Position numbers and translations under genes: made by a program. A stretch of DNA of 10,000 nt. It comes from Chloroflexota bacterium (GTDB lineage Bacteria > Chloroflexota > Anaerolineae > Anaerolineales > Villigracilaceae). Below, in pieces: positions 1-7,593 of the stretch (position 1 is the stretch's first letter; each line of letters begins with the position of its first letter). The notes beneath the pieces were generated by a model. That model did not search any database and had not been told where the DNA came from. It saw only the letters and a list, made by a program, of their open reading frames with translations. Location of the stretch: NCBI GenBank assembly GCA_020217065.1, contig JAIWOB010000092.1:1-10000 (forward strand), read 5' to 3'.

Positions 1-3000
1 ACTCCGCCGCAGGCGGAGCCCGCTTCCGCGCAGGTCAAGCCGCTTCCACAGTCTGCGCCGGCGAAACGCGCCGTCACCGCGCCGATTGCCGCCCCAGCGG
101 AAGTCGCCGCCGGGCAGGAAAACGCCGTCGTCGCCTATGCCGTCAATATTAAGACCGGTTACGAAGATTGGTCCACCCTGCTGGTCATGGACGAAGACAA
201 ACAACGGCGCTGGACAAGCGAAGAAGAAGCCCTTGTTAAACAAGTCTCCGACCAATTATCGCTGGCGCTCGAAAACGCCCGCCTGTTTCAGGAAGCGCAA
301 AGGCGCGCCGAAGAACTCGCTTTTATCAACCGCGTGGTCAGCGCCCTTGCCGCAGCCCGCAGCCTGCAAGAGGCGCTGGGAACCGCCATCCGCGAAATTG
401 TCCAATCCCTTCCCGTATCGCGCGGAGCGATTGGTCTGCTGGACGATGGCAGGCAAAATCTGGAAATCGTCGCCGAACACTCGAAAGCCAAGCATATTCG
501 CGGTTCGCTGGGACTACGCATTCCCCTCGCCGAAAACTTCGTCACCCAGAAAGTCGTCGCTTCCAAACAGCCGTATATCATCGAAGAGCCGGCGAAGAAC
601 CCCGCCCTTTCCGCCGAAACTCAGGCGGAATACCGTCGTCTTGGAATCTGGCATTCGGTTATCTTTCCCATTGTAGTCAACGACCAAACGGTCGGCACGT
701 TGGGCGTGGATATTGCCGAAGAGAAAACGCGCCTGGGCGAAGGGGAAATCAAATTGCTGGAAACCGTTCTCTCCCCCGTCTCCGCCGCCATCAGCCGCCT
801 GCGCGCGGAAGAAGCCTTGGCAAGGTCGGAAGCCGACTTGCGCATCCTGTTCCGTTCAATGGAAGACGTCGTTCTGGTGTATGACGGAGACGGTCGCTAC
901 GTCCGCATTGCTCCAACCAACCCATCGCGCCTGGTAAAACCGCCGGAAGAGCTTCTGGGAAAACTCATCCACGATGTGCTTCCCAAAGAAAAAGCCGACC
1001 TTTTCCTGGACGCCATCCGTCAAACCCTGGAAAGCGGCGAGACCCGCCAAATCGAATACGATTTGCAAATTGGAAACGAGGTCTTCTGGTTCCTGGCAAA
1101 CCTGACCAAACTCGACGAACGTCACGTCTTTTGGGTGGCGCGCGACATCACTGAGCGCAAGAAATCGGAAGAGGCAATCCGCCGCCGCAACGAATATCTC
1201 GCCGCTTCCGCTGAAATCGGCAAAATCATCACATCCACCCTGGATTTGAACACCATCTTCGCCCGCACCGTCAATTTAATTAACGAGCGTTTTGGCTATT
1301 ACCATGCGGGCATTTTTATCGTCGAAGAAACCGGTTTCAACGCCGTGCTGCGCGAAGCGACCGGCGAAGCCGGCAAGGCGATGAAAGAAAAGAAACACAC
1401 CCTTGCGGTGAACGACAAATCCATCGTCGGCAAAGTGACGATGGACGGTCAGCCGGTGGTGGTAAACGACGTAACCGCCGACCCGCTGCACAAATTCAAC
1501 CCCCTCCTCCCCGAAACCCGCGCCGAAGCCGCCATCCCCCTGCGCGTCGGCAGCCGCATTATCGGCGCGCTGGATATTCAATCCAAACAGAGCGGCGCAT
1601 TTTTGGAAGACGAAATCTCCGTCCTGCAAACGCTGGCGGACCAGGTGGCGGTCGCCATTGACAACGCGCGCTCCTTCGAACTCTCGCAGCAAGCGGTGAT
1701 GGAGATGCGCGAAATTGACCGCATCAAGACCCAATTCCTTGCAAACATGAGTCACGAATTACGCACGCCGCTCAACTCCATCATCGGCTTTTCGCGCGTC
1801 ATTCTCAAGGGGATTGACGGTCCCGTCACCGAATTGCAGCAGCAGGACTTGACCGCCATCTACAATTCAGGACAGCACTTGCTGGGCTTGATTAACGACA
1901 TCCTCGACCTTTCGAAGATTGAAGCCGGCAAGATGGAACTCGCGTTCGACGAGGTGAATATCGCCGACATCACCAACAGCGTTCTCTCCACCATGACGGG
2001 GTTGATTAAAGACAAGCCCATCCAATTGAAGCGTCTGATTCAACCGGACCTGCCGACCGTGCGCGCCGACGCCATCCGCATCCGTCAGGTGATGATTAAC
2101 CTTTTATCCAACGCCGCCAAGTTTACAGACGAAGGCGTAATCACCGTGGAAGTGAGTCTCCAACCCGCGCAGAGCGGGCGCAGCGAGGTCAGAGTAAGCG
2201 TCACCGACACCGGTCCCGGCATTTCGCCGAAAGACCAGGCGAAACTCTTCCAACCCTTCTCACAGGTGGACGATTCGCCCACGCGCAAGACGGGCGGCAC
2301 GGGCTTGGGGCTTTCCATCTGCCAACACATTGTCAATATGCACGGCGGCAGGATTTGGGTCGAGAGCGAAGTCGGAAAAGGCAGCACGTTCCACTTTACC
2401 GTCCCGCTCTTCCGCAAGGAAATTGAAAAAGCGCCCCTTTCCGGCGGCGGAAAAATCGTTTTAGCCATTGACGACGACATTCAGGTTATCGGGCTTTATG
2501 AACGCTATCTTCACCCGCAGGGCTACCAAGTCGTTCCCCTGACCGACCCCTCCAAAGCGGTGGAAAGAGTCAAACAACTCCGTCCCTTCGCGGTGACGCT
2601 GGACATCATGATGCCGGGCGTGGACGGCTGGCAGGCGCTCGACGAACTCAAAAGCGACCCCGAAACCCGCAACGTGCCGGTCATTATTTGCAGCATCGTC
2701 GAAGATTTGGAAAAAGGCTTCAGCCTCGGCGCAACCGACTATCTGGTGAAGCCAATTCTCGAAGAAGACTTGGTGGACGCCCTGGACCGCCTCAACGCCG
2801 ACGGCTCCATCCGCGACGTGCTGGTGATTGACGACAACCCCGACGACTTGCGCCTGATTGCCAAAATCCTGAACGACGACGGGAGATATAAAGCCATCAG
2901 CGCCGAAGGGGGGCGCAAAGGCTGGGATTTGCTCTCGTCCGGCAAGCCGCCTCACGCCGTCGTGTTAGATTTGTTCATGCCCGAAATGGACGGCTTCAAG

Positions 3001-3192
3001 ATAATGGAAAACATGCAGGCGTCCGAAAGGCTGCGCGACATCCCCGTCATCGTCATCAGCGGCATGGATTTGACGACGGAACAAAAGAATCAATTGAGCG
3101 AATTTGGTCAGCGCTTGTTGTCGAAAGGTTCTTTTAGCGCAAAGGAATTGCTAACCTCGCTCCAGCGTTCCCTGGAACGGGTTCGCAAATAG
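1..3192 (+). CDS. Hybrid sensor histidine kinase, GAF-GAF-PAS-GAF-HisKA-HATPase-REC-REC (5' end outside window)
   Basis: Cytoplasmic-type multi-sensor hybrid kinase: autophosphorylates a histidine and passes phosphate to its own receivers. The frame is open from base 1, so the ATG at 187 is internal and the true start is upstream; 1063 residues are visible. By nucleotide position: end of a GAF domain (to about 280), preceded by a Pro/Ala-rich stretch (1-125); second GAF (about 320-810); PAS (about 826-1160, ending in the usual DITERK); third GAF (about 1190-1680); HisKA with H-box MSHELRTPLN, phospho-His codon at 1753; HATPase_c with N-box NLLSNAAKF (about 2098), DTGPGI (2206) and GGTGLGLSI (2293); REC1 with phospho-Asp codon at 2602 and K-P at 2749; REC2 with Asp at 2968 and K-G at 3124. 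No membrane segment, HPt or DNA-binding domain is seen. The ligand is unknown. It is probably co-transcribed with the downstream enzyme-receiver fusion, a candidate phosphotransfer partner (inference). Confidence 0.93.
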   Translation, partial: TPPQAEPASAQVKPLPQSAPAKRAVTAPIAAPAEVAAGQENAVVAYAVNIKTGYEDWSTLLVMDEDKQRRWTSEEEALVKQVSDQLSLALENARLFQEAQRRAEELAFINRVVSALAAARSLQEALGTAIREIVQSLPVSRGAIGLLDDGRQNLEIVAEHSKAKHIRGSLGLRIPLAENFVTQKVVASKQPYIIEEPAKNPALSAETQAEYRRLGIWHSVIFPIVVNDQTVGTLGVDIAEEKTRLGEGEIKLLETVLSPVSAAISRLRAEEALARSEADLRILFRSMEDVVLVYDGDGRYVRIAPTNPSRLVKPPEELLGKLIHDVLPKEKADLFLDAIRQTLESGETRQIEYDLQIGNEVFWFLANLTKLDERHVFWVARDITERKKSEEAIRRRNEYLAASAEIGKIITSTLDLNTIFARTVNLINERFGYYHAGIFIVEETGFNAVLREATGEAGKAMKEKKHTLAVNDKSIVGKVTMDGQPVVVNDVTADPLHKFNPLLPETRAEAAIPLRVGSRIIGALDIQSKQSGAFLEDEISVLQTLADQVAVAIDNARSFELSQQAVMEMREIDRIKTQFLANMSHELRTPLNSIIGFSRVILKGIDGPVTELQQQDLTAIYNSGQHLLGLINDILDLSKIEAGKMELAFDEVNIADITNSVLSTMTGLIKDKPIQLKRLIQPDLPTVRADAIRIRQVMINLLSNAAKFTDEGVITVEVSLQPAQSGRSEVRVSVTDTGPGISPKDQAKLFQPFSQVDDSPTRKTGGTGLGLSICQHIVNMHGGRIWVESEVGKGSTFHFTVPLFRKEIEKAPLSGGGKIVLAIDDDIQVIGLYERYLHPQGYQVVPLTDPSKAVERVKQLRPFAVTLDIMMPGVDGWQALDELKSDPETRNVPVIICSIVEDLEKGFSLGATDYLVKPILEEDLVDALDRLNADGSIRDVLVIDDNPDDLRLIAKILNDDGRYKAISAEGGRKGWDLLSSGKPPHAVVLDLFMPEMDGFKIMENMQASERLRDIPVIVISGMDLTTEQKNQLSEFGQRLLSKGSFSAKELLTSLQRSLERVRK

Positions 3193-3197
3193 ACGTC

Positions 3198-3223
3198 TCC
3201 GGCGGACCTCTTCCGCCGCCGGA
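3198..3223 (+). other. GC-rich hairpin in the kinase / PLP-enzyme gap
   Basis: TCCGGCGG (3198-3205) is the exact reverse complement of CCGCCGGA (3216-3223), giving an 8-bp stem with a 10-nt loop. A competing 7-bp stem CGGCGGA/TCCGCCG (3200-3206 with 3212-3218) has a 5-nt loop. It lies just after the kinase stop in a 60-base gap. There is no T-tract after it, so it does not look like a classical intrinsic terminator. It could moderate read-through or protect a processed mRNA end; the function is not shown by the sequence. Confidence 0.45.
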
Positions 3224-3252
3224 CAGGCGAAAACACAGGAGCATCGAATAAA

Positions 3253-4905
3253 GTGTCTTTTCTTATTAAATGCATAGATTGTGGACATCTTGCCCCTTAT
3301 TACCCCACCTCCACGACCTGCCCCAAATGCAACAGCCAATGGCGCGAAGCGGAATACGACTACGAAATCATTGGCAAAACCCTGCTGCCCAAACTGGCAA
3401 GCCGTCCTTTCGACCTGTGGCGCTACCGCGAACTCCTGCCGGTGCGCAACCCCAATACGAGTCTATCGCTGGGCGAAGGCGGAACGCCTCTCATCCGCGC
3501 GGTCAATTTGGGGATGATGCTGGGGTGTCCCAACATCTACATCAAGGACGAAAGACAGGGACCGACCGCATCGTTCAAAGACAGACAGGCGGCGGTGACC
3601 ATCGCCGCGCTCAAAGAGGCGGGAATCACGGAGATGGTGGCGGCGTCCACCGGAAACGTGGCGATTTCCTACTCGGCTTACGCTTCGCGCGCCGGCATGA
3701 AATTGTGGGCGTTTGTCACCAGCCTTGTGCCGGCGGTTAAGATGCGCGAAATCGCCCTCTACGGCAGCCAGGTTATTAAAATCACCGGCTCCTACGACGA
3801 ATGCAAAAAAGTCGCCGCCGAATTTGCGCTTCAACGTCATCTCTATCAGGATATGGGCGCGCGCACCATCACCTCGATTGAGGCGATGAAGACCATCGCC
3901 TATGAAATCGCCGAACAATTGACCGCCCTGCAAGGCGCAGACGAAAACGCCCCCTGGCGCGTTCCCGACTGGTATGTGCAAGCCATCAGCGGCGGCATGG
4001 GACCCATCGGCATCCATAAAGGATTTCGCGAAATGCAGGCGATGGGATGGATTAACAAAATCCCAGCCTTTGCCCCCATTCAGGCGGAAGGCTGCGCCCC
4101 CATGGTCAATAGTTGGAAGAAAGGGCTGGAAAAAGCCGAACCGGTCACTTCGCCCAAGACCCATATCGAAACCCTCGCCACCGGCGACCCCGGCCGTTCT
4201 TACCAACTCCTGCGCGAATGCGTGGAAAAAACAAATGGCGTTTTCGAAAGCGTCAGCGACGAAGACGCCTTCCGCGCCATGCATGTGCTGGCTAAGATGG
4301 AAGGCGTCTCCGCCGAACCCGCCGCCGCCGTCGCGTTCGCCGGCCTCTTCAAACTTATCCGCGCCGGGGTTATCAAACCCAGCGACACGGTGGTGGTCAA
4401 TTGCACCGGACATACCATGCCGGCGGAAGCGGGCGTTCTCGGCGAAAACTGGGCGCGCGACGTAAAACTGATGACCAGCGAAGCGTCGCCGCAAGAGGGA
4501 CTGCTCTCTGCGCTGCGTCAGGTTGCGCCCGAACGCTTCCCCAAGATTGTCATTGTGGAAGACACCGCCGAAGCGCGCCGCCTGATTCGCCGCATCTTGC
4601 AATCGCAAGGCAGTTTCACCATCCTCGAAGCCACCAACGGGCGCGAAGGTCTCGACCTCATTCAGCGTGAATTGCCCGACCTGGTCATCCTCGATTTGAT
4701 GATGCCCGAAATGGACGGCTTCACGGTCATCGAAGCCCTGCGCGCAAAACAGGAGACCGCCACCATTCCAGTCATCGTCGCCACCGCAAAAGAGTTAACT
4801 CCCGATGAAAAGAACCGCTTGAGCGGTCAGATTCAATCCCTCATGCAAAAGGGCGACTTCCTGAACGACGAATTCCTGGAAGAAGTCAAATCGCTTATCA
4901 AATGA
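3253..4905 (+). CDS. Threonine-synthase-like PLP enzyme fused to a C-terminal response-regulator receiver domain
   Basis: Fold-type II PLP enzyme, closest by motif to threonine synthase (O-phosphohomoserine to threonine plus phosphate). The N-terminus (residues 7-26) carries a zinc-ribbon pair C7-x2-C10 and C23-x2-C26. The PLP lysine is K109 in TASFKDRQ, followed by ASTGNVAIS, MKTIAYEIAEQL, a glycine-rich SGGMGPIG phosphate-binding loop and QAEGCAPM. The enzyme part ends near residue 420, the usual family length. Residues about 431-550 are a complete REC domain: acidic pair E436/D437, phospho-Asp D481 in LDLMMPEMDGF, T511 and K533. The frame is uninterrupted across the join. The start is GTG, chosen because the first cysteine pair follows at once and AGGAG (3237-3241) lies 11 bases upstream. 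Its ATGA overlap with the transporter implies co-translation. Alternative: a related beta-replacement enzyme such as cysteate synthase; SFKDRQ in place of the common SFKDRG leaves the exact substrate open. The PLP fold and REC are secure. Confidence 0.85.
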   Translation: MSFLIKCIDCGHLAPYYPTSTTCPKCNSQWREAEYDYEIIGKTLLPKLASRPFDLWRYRELLPVRNPNTSLSLGEGGTPLIRAVNLGMMLGCPNIYIKDERQGPTASFKDRQAAVTIAALKEAGITEMVAASTGNVAISYSAYASRAGMKLWAFVTSLVPAVKMREIALYGSQVIKITGSYDECKKVAAEFALQRHLYQDMGARTITSIEAMKTIAYEIAEQLTALQGADENAPWRVPDWYVQAISGGMGPIGIHKGFREMQAMGWINKIPAFAPIQAEGCAPMVNSWKKGLEKAEPVTSPKTHIETLATGDPGRSYQLLRECVEKTNGVFESVSDEDAFRAMHVLAKMEGVSAEPAAAVAFAGLFKLIRAGVIKPSDTVVVNCTGHTMPAEAGVLGENWARDVKLMTSEASPQEGLLSALRQVAPERFPKIVIVEDTAEARRLIRRILQSQGSFTILEATNGREGLDLIQRELPDLVILDLMMPEMDGFTVIEALRAKQETATIPVIVATAKELTPDEKNRLSGQIQSLMQKGDFLNDEFLEEVKSLIK

Positions 4906-5885
4906 CTCTCTTCGCCCTAAAGATTAAAAGGCTGGCGCATTTGCAGAAAAAACACACGGCGGGAATTCTTGCCGCCTTCAGTTCGGCGGTGTTTTTGGGA
5001 ATGGCTCCGGTTTTCGGGAAATTAGCCATTACCCTGGGATTTACGCCCTTTGCGGTTGTGGCGCTGCGCACCGGCTTTGCGGCGGGCATTCTGTTAATCA
5101 TCGTTTCGCTCTTCTACCGCCAATACCTTTATATTTTTCCCGTGGGTCTGGTGGGCTGCGGTCTGGCGGGCGCCATCAACGGTCTTGGCTCCCTGCTCTA
5201 TTATCTCGCTCTGCAAAGGCTGGACGCCGGCATCGGGCAACTGCTTTATTCCCTTTATCCGTTCTTTGTGGCTCTTTGGTTGATTCTCGACCACCAGCCT
5301 CCAAGCCGCCTGACTCTTTTCCGCGTGGGACTCGCCACCCTTGCCGTCCTGCTGCTAACCAGCGTCCCCAAAGGTTCGGTGGATTTCATCGGCGTGCTGA
5401 TGATGCTTGGAGCAGCGGTTTTATACGCCATGCACCTTCCCATCAACCAGCGCGTATTGTTCGAAGTGCCTGCGCCAACCGTGGCGTTATACACCCTGCT
5501 TGCCATGAGCGCCGTCGTTGTCCCCGCCTATCTGATATTTGACCGCGCCTGGCCCCAAGGGGTTGTCCCCTGGCAGCCGGTGGCAGGCTTAACTTTTGTG
5601 ACGATTTTCTCGCGCATCGCCCTTTTTCTAGGGGTAAAGAAAATCGGCGGAATGCAAACCGCCCTGCTTGGGCTTGCCGAATTGTTGGTCGCCATTCTCC
5701 TCAGCCGCTTCCTGCTTGGCGAAAGCCTGAGCGCGTTGCAATGGCTGGGCGCGCTGGGGCTTGGAATCAGCCTGAGCCTGGTCATGCTTGAAAAACCCAC
5801 CCTGCCCACTCATGGAGCGACAGGCTGGCTCTCATGGATTCGCGCGCCGGGGTTTCCGAAAGATATTTTCGGTCCATACGAATAA
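4902..5885 (+). CDS. EamA/DMT-superfamily membrane transporter
   Basis: Predicted 327-residue inner-membrane protein of the drug/metabolite transporter (EamA, RhaT-like) type, a family that exports amino acids and other metabolites. About ten hydrophobic segments can be picked out, in two five-helix halves: the first begins around residues 20-45 (GILAAFSSAVFLGMAPVFGK) and the second around 162-180, ending near 296. The last helix pairs carry the family-like LGLAELLVAILLSRFLLGE segment (255-273). The C-terminal 30 residues are hydrophilic and lie outside the repeats. The ATG overlaps the preceding stop as ATGA (4902-4905) and no good SD lies close by, which points to translational coupling with the PLP-enzyme/REC gene. 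The substrate cannot be read from sequence; synteny makes an amino acid or precursor a reasonable guess. Confidence 0.85.
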   Translation: MTLFALKIKRLAHLQKKHTAGILAAFSSAVFLGMAPVFGKLAITLGFTPFAVVALRTGFAAGILLIIVSLFYRQYLYIFPVGLVGCGLAGAINGLGSLLYYLALQRLDAGIGQLLYSLYPFFVALWLILDHQPPSRLTLFRVGLATLAVLLLTSVPKGSVDFIGVLMMLGAAVLYAMHLPINQRVLFEVPAPTVALYTLLAMSAVVVPAYLIFDRAWPQGVVPWQPVAGLTFVTIFSRIALFLGVKKIGGMQTALLGLAELLVAILLSRFLLGESLSALQWLGALGLGISLSLVMLEKPTLPTHGATGWLSWIRAPGFPKDIFGPYE

Positions 5886-5935
5886 AAAGCCCCTCCCGCC
5901 CTTCCACGGGGAAAGAAAACCGCAGCCCTCTTTGT

Positions 5936-5941
5936 TATAAT
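5936..5941 (+). promoter_or_regulatory. Perfect -10 box, probable leaderless promoter
   Basis: TATAAT stands 7 bases before the ATG at 5949, in a GC-richer setting and with no SD between them. Transcription normally begins 6-8 bases after the -10 box, which would put the start at or next to the A of ATG. No recognisable -35 hexamer lies 15-19 bases upstream (that stretch is purine-rich, around 5911-5920). Confidence 0.55.
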
Positions 5942-5948
5942 CTTTCCC

Positions 5949-7502
5949 ATGAAACATTACCTTCTCTTTACTGTCTTTGCCTCTGGCATGACCACGCTCG
6001 CCGCCGAACTTGCGGCGGGACGTTTAATTGGCAATGTCTTCGGCACAAGCAACCTTGTCTGGGCGAGCATCATCGGGCTGATTCTCATTTATCTGACCTT
6101 TGGCTATTTCCTCGGCGGCAAATGGGCGGATGAAAACCCCACGCCTCAAGCCATGTACCGCATCCTCGCCTGGGGGGCGTTCACCGTTGGGCTTGTGCCT
6201 TACGCGGCGGGTCCCGTCCTCAAATTTGCGGCAACCGGTTTCGAGGCGCTGGAAGTGGGAATCATGGCTGGCTCTTTCGTCGCCGTGCTGATTTTGTTTA
6301 TCGCGCCCATCACCCTGCTCGGAACCGTCTCTCCCTTCGCCATCCGCCTCTCGGTGGATGCTACCGAAAAGTCGGGTCAAATTTCAGGGCGGATTTACGC
6401 CATTTCAACGCTTGGCTCTTTTATTGGAACTTTCCTGCCCACTCTGGTGATGATTCCCACCATCGGCACAAAACTGACTTTTTTTAGCTTCGGCATTTTC
6501 CTGTTGACTGTCGCGCTGGTCGGGCTTGCCCGCTTCGCCAGCTGGCGCGAAATGTTCAAACTCGTTTGGATGCCCATCGCGCTCATCGCCGTCGCCATTC
6601 TCTCGGCGGGTCAATCGCTGAAGAGCAGTTCGGGGCAGGTATATGAGACCGAATCCGCATACAACTATATTCAGGTGACGCAGCAGGGCGGCTACACGCT
6701 CCTAAAACTCAACGACGGTCAGGGCGTCCACTCGATATACCATCCCGATACGCTCAACTATGGCGGACCTTGGGAGCAGTTTTCCGTCGGTCCCTTCTTC
6801 TATGCAAATCGCAAACTGGAAGACGTAAAACGTATGGCGATTGTCGGCTTGGCGGCTGGGACGGCGGCGCGGCAGGCGACCGCCATTTACGGCGGCGAAC
6901 TTGCCATTGACGGCTTTGAAATCGACGACCAAATTGTGAAAGTCGGCAGGGAATACTTTGGCATGAACCTGCCCAATCTCGCCGTTCACATCGGCGATGG
7001 GCGGTTAAATTTGGAGCGCAGTCCATACAAATACGACATCATCGCGGTAGACGCTTACCGTCCGCCTTACATCCCGCCGCACATGACGACGCGCGAATTT
7101 TTCGAGATTGCCGCCGCGCGCCTTGTTGACGACGGAGTCCTAACCCTGAATGTCGGCTCCACCCCCGGCGACAGGCGGCTGATTGACGGGCTGGCGACGA
7201 CGATGGCGACCCAGTTCCCAACGATTTACGTCATGGACATACCGGGGACGCTCAACTCAATGATTTTCGCCACCAAGCAACCGACGACGCGCGACGATTT
7301 CATACGCAATCTGGTCGCCCTCTATAACGACCCAAACGCCCACCCGCTGCTGGTCAACGCCATGTCGGCGACCTACGCCAACCTCAAGGATGGCTACAAA
7401 ACAACCTCCGTCTTCACCGACGACCTCGCCCCCATCGAATGGATTGTCAACGACATGGTGGTCAGTTTCGTCCTGCAGGGCGGGCTGGAATTTCTCCAAT
7501 AA
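5949..7502 (+). CDS. Membrane-anchored spermidine-synthase-like protein
   Basis: Predicted 517-residue protein of the 'fused MFS/spermidine synthase' type. Residues 1-222 hold about seven hydrophobic helices, with the family-like STLGSFIGTFLPTLVMIPTIG segment at 153-173. After ESAYNYIQV (235-243) comes a Rossmann-fold aminopropyltransferase/methyltransferase-like domain: glycine-rich GLAAGTAAR (300-308), acidic FEID at the end of the next strand, IGDGR, and VDAYRPPYIPPH with D368 at the position of the catalytic acid in spermidine synthases. True spermidine synthase would join decarboxylated SAM to putrescine. The nucleotide-binding loop departs from the classical GGGDG form, and no SAM decarboxylase gene is nearby, so activity on polyamines is unproven. 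The start is the ATG next to a TATAAT box and has no SD. A 63-base gap separates it from the transporter, consistent with its own promoter. Confidence 0.85.
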   Translation: MKHYLLFTVFASGMTTLAAELAAGRLIGNVFGTSNLVWASIIGLILIYLTFGYFLGGKWADENPTPQAMYRILAWGAFTVGLVPYAAGPVLKFAATGFEALEVGIMAGSFVAVLILFIAPITLLGTVSPFAIRLSVDATEKSGQISGRIYAISTLGSFIGTFLPTLVMIPTIGTKLTFFSFGIFLLTVALVGLARFASWREMFKLVWMPIALIAVAILSAGQSLKSSSGQVYETESAYNYIQVTQQGGYTLLKLNDGQGVHSIYHPDTLNYGGPWEQFSVGPFFYANRKLEDVKRMAIVGLAAGTAARQATAIYGGELAIDGFEIDDQIVKVGREYFGMNLPNLAVHIGDGRLNLERSPYKYDIIAVDAYRPPYIPPHMTTREFFEIAAARLVDDGVLTLNVGSTPGDRRLIDGLATTMATQFPTIYVMDIPGTLNSMIFATKQPTTRDDFIRNLVALYNDPNAHPLLVNAMSATYANLKDGYKTTSVFTDDLAPIEWIVNDMVVSFVLQGGLEFLQ

Positions 7503-7505
7503 CAC

Positions 7506-7571
7506 AGCGTCAAAGGCGTCAAAAGCATCGAAAGCGTCAACGACGACGCTTCGACGCTCCCTGACGCTTTC
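7506..7571 (+). repeat. 9-bp tandem repeats followed by inverted GACGCT units (hairpin-forming)
   Basis: Four tandem 9-mers begin at 7506, 7515, 7524 and 7533 (AGCGTCAAA, GGCGTCAAA, AGCATCGAA, AGCGTCAAC). Three copies of the reverse complement core, GACGCT, follow at 7545, 7553 and 7563. GAAAGCGTCA (7530-7539) pairs exactly with TGACGCTTTC (7562-7571), a 10-bp stem. A competing stem AAGCGTC/GACGCTT (7532-7538 with 7545-7551) has a 6-nt loop. This fills most of the 91-base gap between two genes. No T-tract follows. It may be a small dispersed repeat, a protein-binding array or an mRNA-stabilising structure. Confidence 0.7.
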
Positions 7572-7593
7572 AACACATTACGCTTTGAATCCC

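Noticed and set aside
86..676. Plus-strand open frame overlapping the kinase
   Set aside because: Pro/Ser/Arg-rich out-of-frame translation of the GAF region; the kinase frame has clear domains throughout.
3463..4608. Long open frame on the minus strand (381 codons) opposite the PLP-enzyme gene
   Set aside because: It is a mirror of a strongly supported gene; the translation is rich in His, Gly, Phe and Arg with no recognisable domain, as expected from antisense reading of GC-rich codons.
5856..5872. CCGAAA/TTTCGG 6-bp inverted repeat near the end of the transporter gene
   Set aside because: Short, within the coding region and not followed by a T-run; compatible with chance.
5886..5915. Possible minus-strand terminator (CCCC/GGGG followed by a T-run on the reverse strand)
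   Set aside because: Only a 4-bp stem with a 14-nt loop, and no minus-strand gene that would need it.
7390..7593. Upstream extension of the DUF1461 frame
   Set aside because: It would overlap the end of the previous gene and translate the repeat array; the ATG at 7594 gives a natural membrane-protein N-terminus.
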